DNA of 42,319 nt from positions 1 to 42,319 of the forward strand of contig JAGPMH010000013.1 in the NCBI GenBank assembly GCA_018052945.1, written 5' to 3'. The notes under the pieces were generated by a model. That model ran no database searches. It was not told the DNA's origin and was given only the letters and a program-made list of their open reading frames with translations. The position numbers were made by a program, and so were the translations under genes. Below, one piece after another: positions 42,283 through 42,319 of the stretch; the stretch's first letter is position 1; each line of letters begins with the position of its first letter. The stretch comes from Negativicutes bacterium (lineage in GTDB: Bacteria; Bacillota; Negativicutes; JAGPMH01).

Positions 42283-42319
42283 AAAATACCGGTTAGCTTT
42301 TTAGCTAACCGGTATTTTT
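42283..42319 (+). terminator. Intrinsic terminator after ppiB
   Basis: A 16-bp perfect stem (42283-42298 with 42303-42318), TTTT loop and a T-run reaching the window end. Confidence 0.9.

Overview
The window spans a chromosomal replication origin and both of its flanks in an AT-rich bacterium of the Bacillota. The core order rpmH-rnpA-yidD-yidC-jag-mnmE-mnmG-rsmG-noc, with soj/spo0J further out on one side and dnaA-dnaN-yaaA-recF-remB-gyrB on the other, is that of Bacillus-type origins. Several genes point away from Bacillus: the [FeFe]-hydrogenase maturase HydF, a bactofilin beside an M23 peptidase, an Aas-type acyltransferase/acyl-ACP synthetase fusion, a DUF721/DciA protein, and a B12-dependent MetH whose activation domain is a separate gene. 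Together they suggest an anaerobic, possibly diderm Firmicute of the Negativicutes type. That placement is inference.

Left arm (1-22613, mostly minus strand, read away from the origin): the 3' end of a PP2C/SpoIIE-type phosphatase; a CadC-CadA metal-efflux operon with a perfect palindromic operator; a MORN-repeat secreted protein with a PAS-GGDEF protein whose active site is degenerate; a small-gene cassette DUF1659-DUF2922-YvrJ; a bactofilin-M23 pair; a locus running parA-parB-[parS]-hydF-DUF554-DUF4446; a plus-strand methionine-synthase operon (activation protein and metH); a hypothetical exported protein; then noc, rsmG, mnmG, mnmE, jag, yidC, yidD, rnpA and rpmH.

Origin (22614-24783): DnaA boxes lie on both sides of dnaA. 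The dnaA-dnaN gap holds DnaA boxes, a short GC-containing stretch, a run of DnaA-trio-like triplets and an AT-rich unwinding element, so unwinding probably happens there. Segregation elements nearby are two parS sites (one perfect, one with a single mismatch) and two near-perfect Noc-binding-site candidates.

Right arm (24784-42319, mostly plus strand): dnaN-yaaA-recF-dciA-remB-gyrB; a MarR regulator; a non-coding stretch with a MITE-like inverted repeat followed by a promoter and a recognisable yybP-ykoY (Mn2+) riboswitch with its terminator; then htpX, an exported NlpC/P60 peptidase and a Ca2+/Mn2+-type P-type ATPase. After these come a minus-strand aas gene, a divergent guanylate-kinase-like gene and a tRNA-Pro(TGG), then bioD-bioA behind a BirA-like operator, and a cyclophilin. 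No CRISPR array, prophage or insertion-sequence transposase was seen.

Most notable: the Mn2+ riboswitch ahead of an envelope-protease gene and an ATPase, the readable origin-unwinding module, the paired parS/NBS signals, a 47-codon yvrJ gene that is easily missed, and a recurring design in which terminator stems contain the stop codon of the upstream gene.
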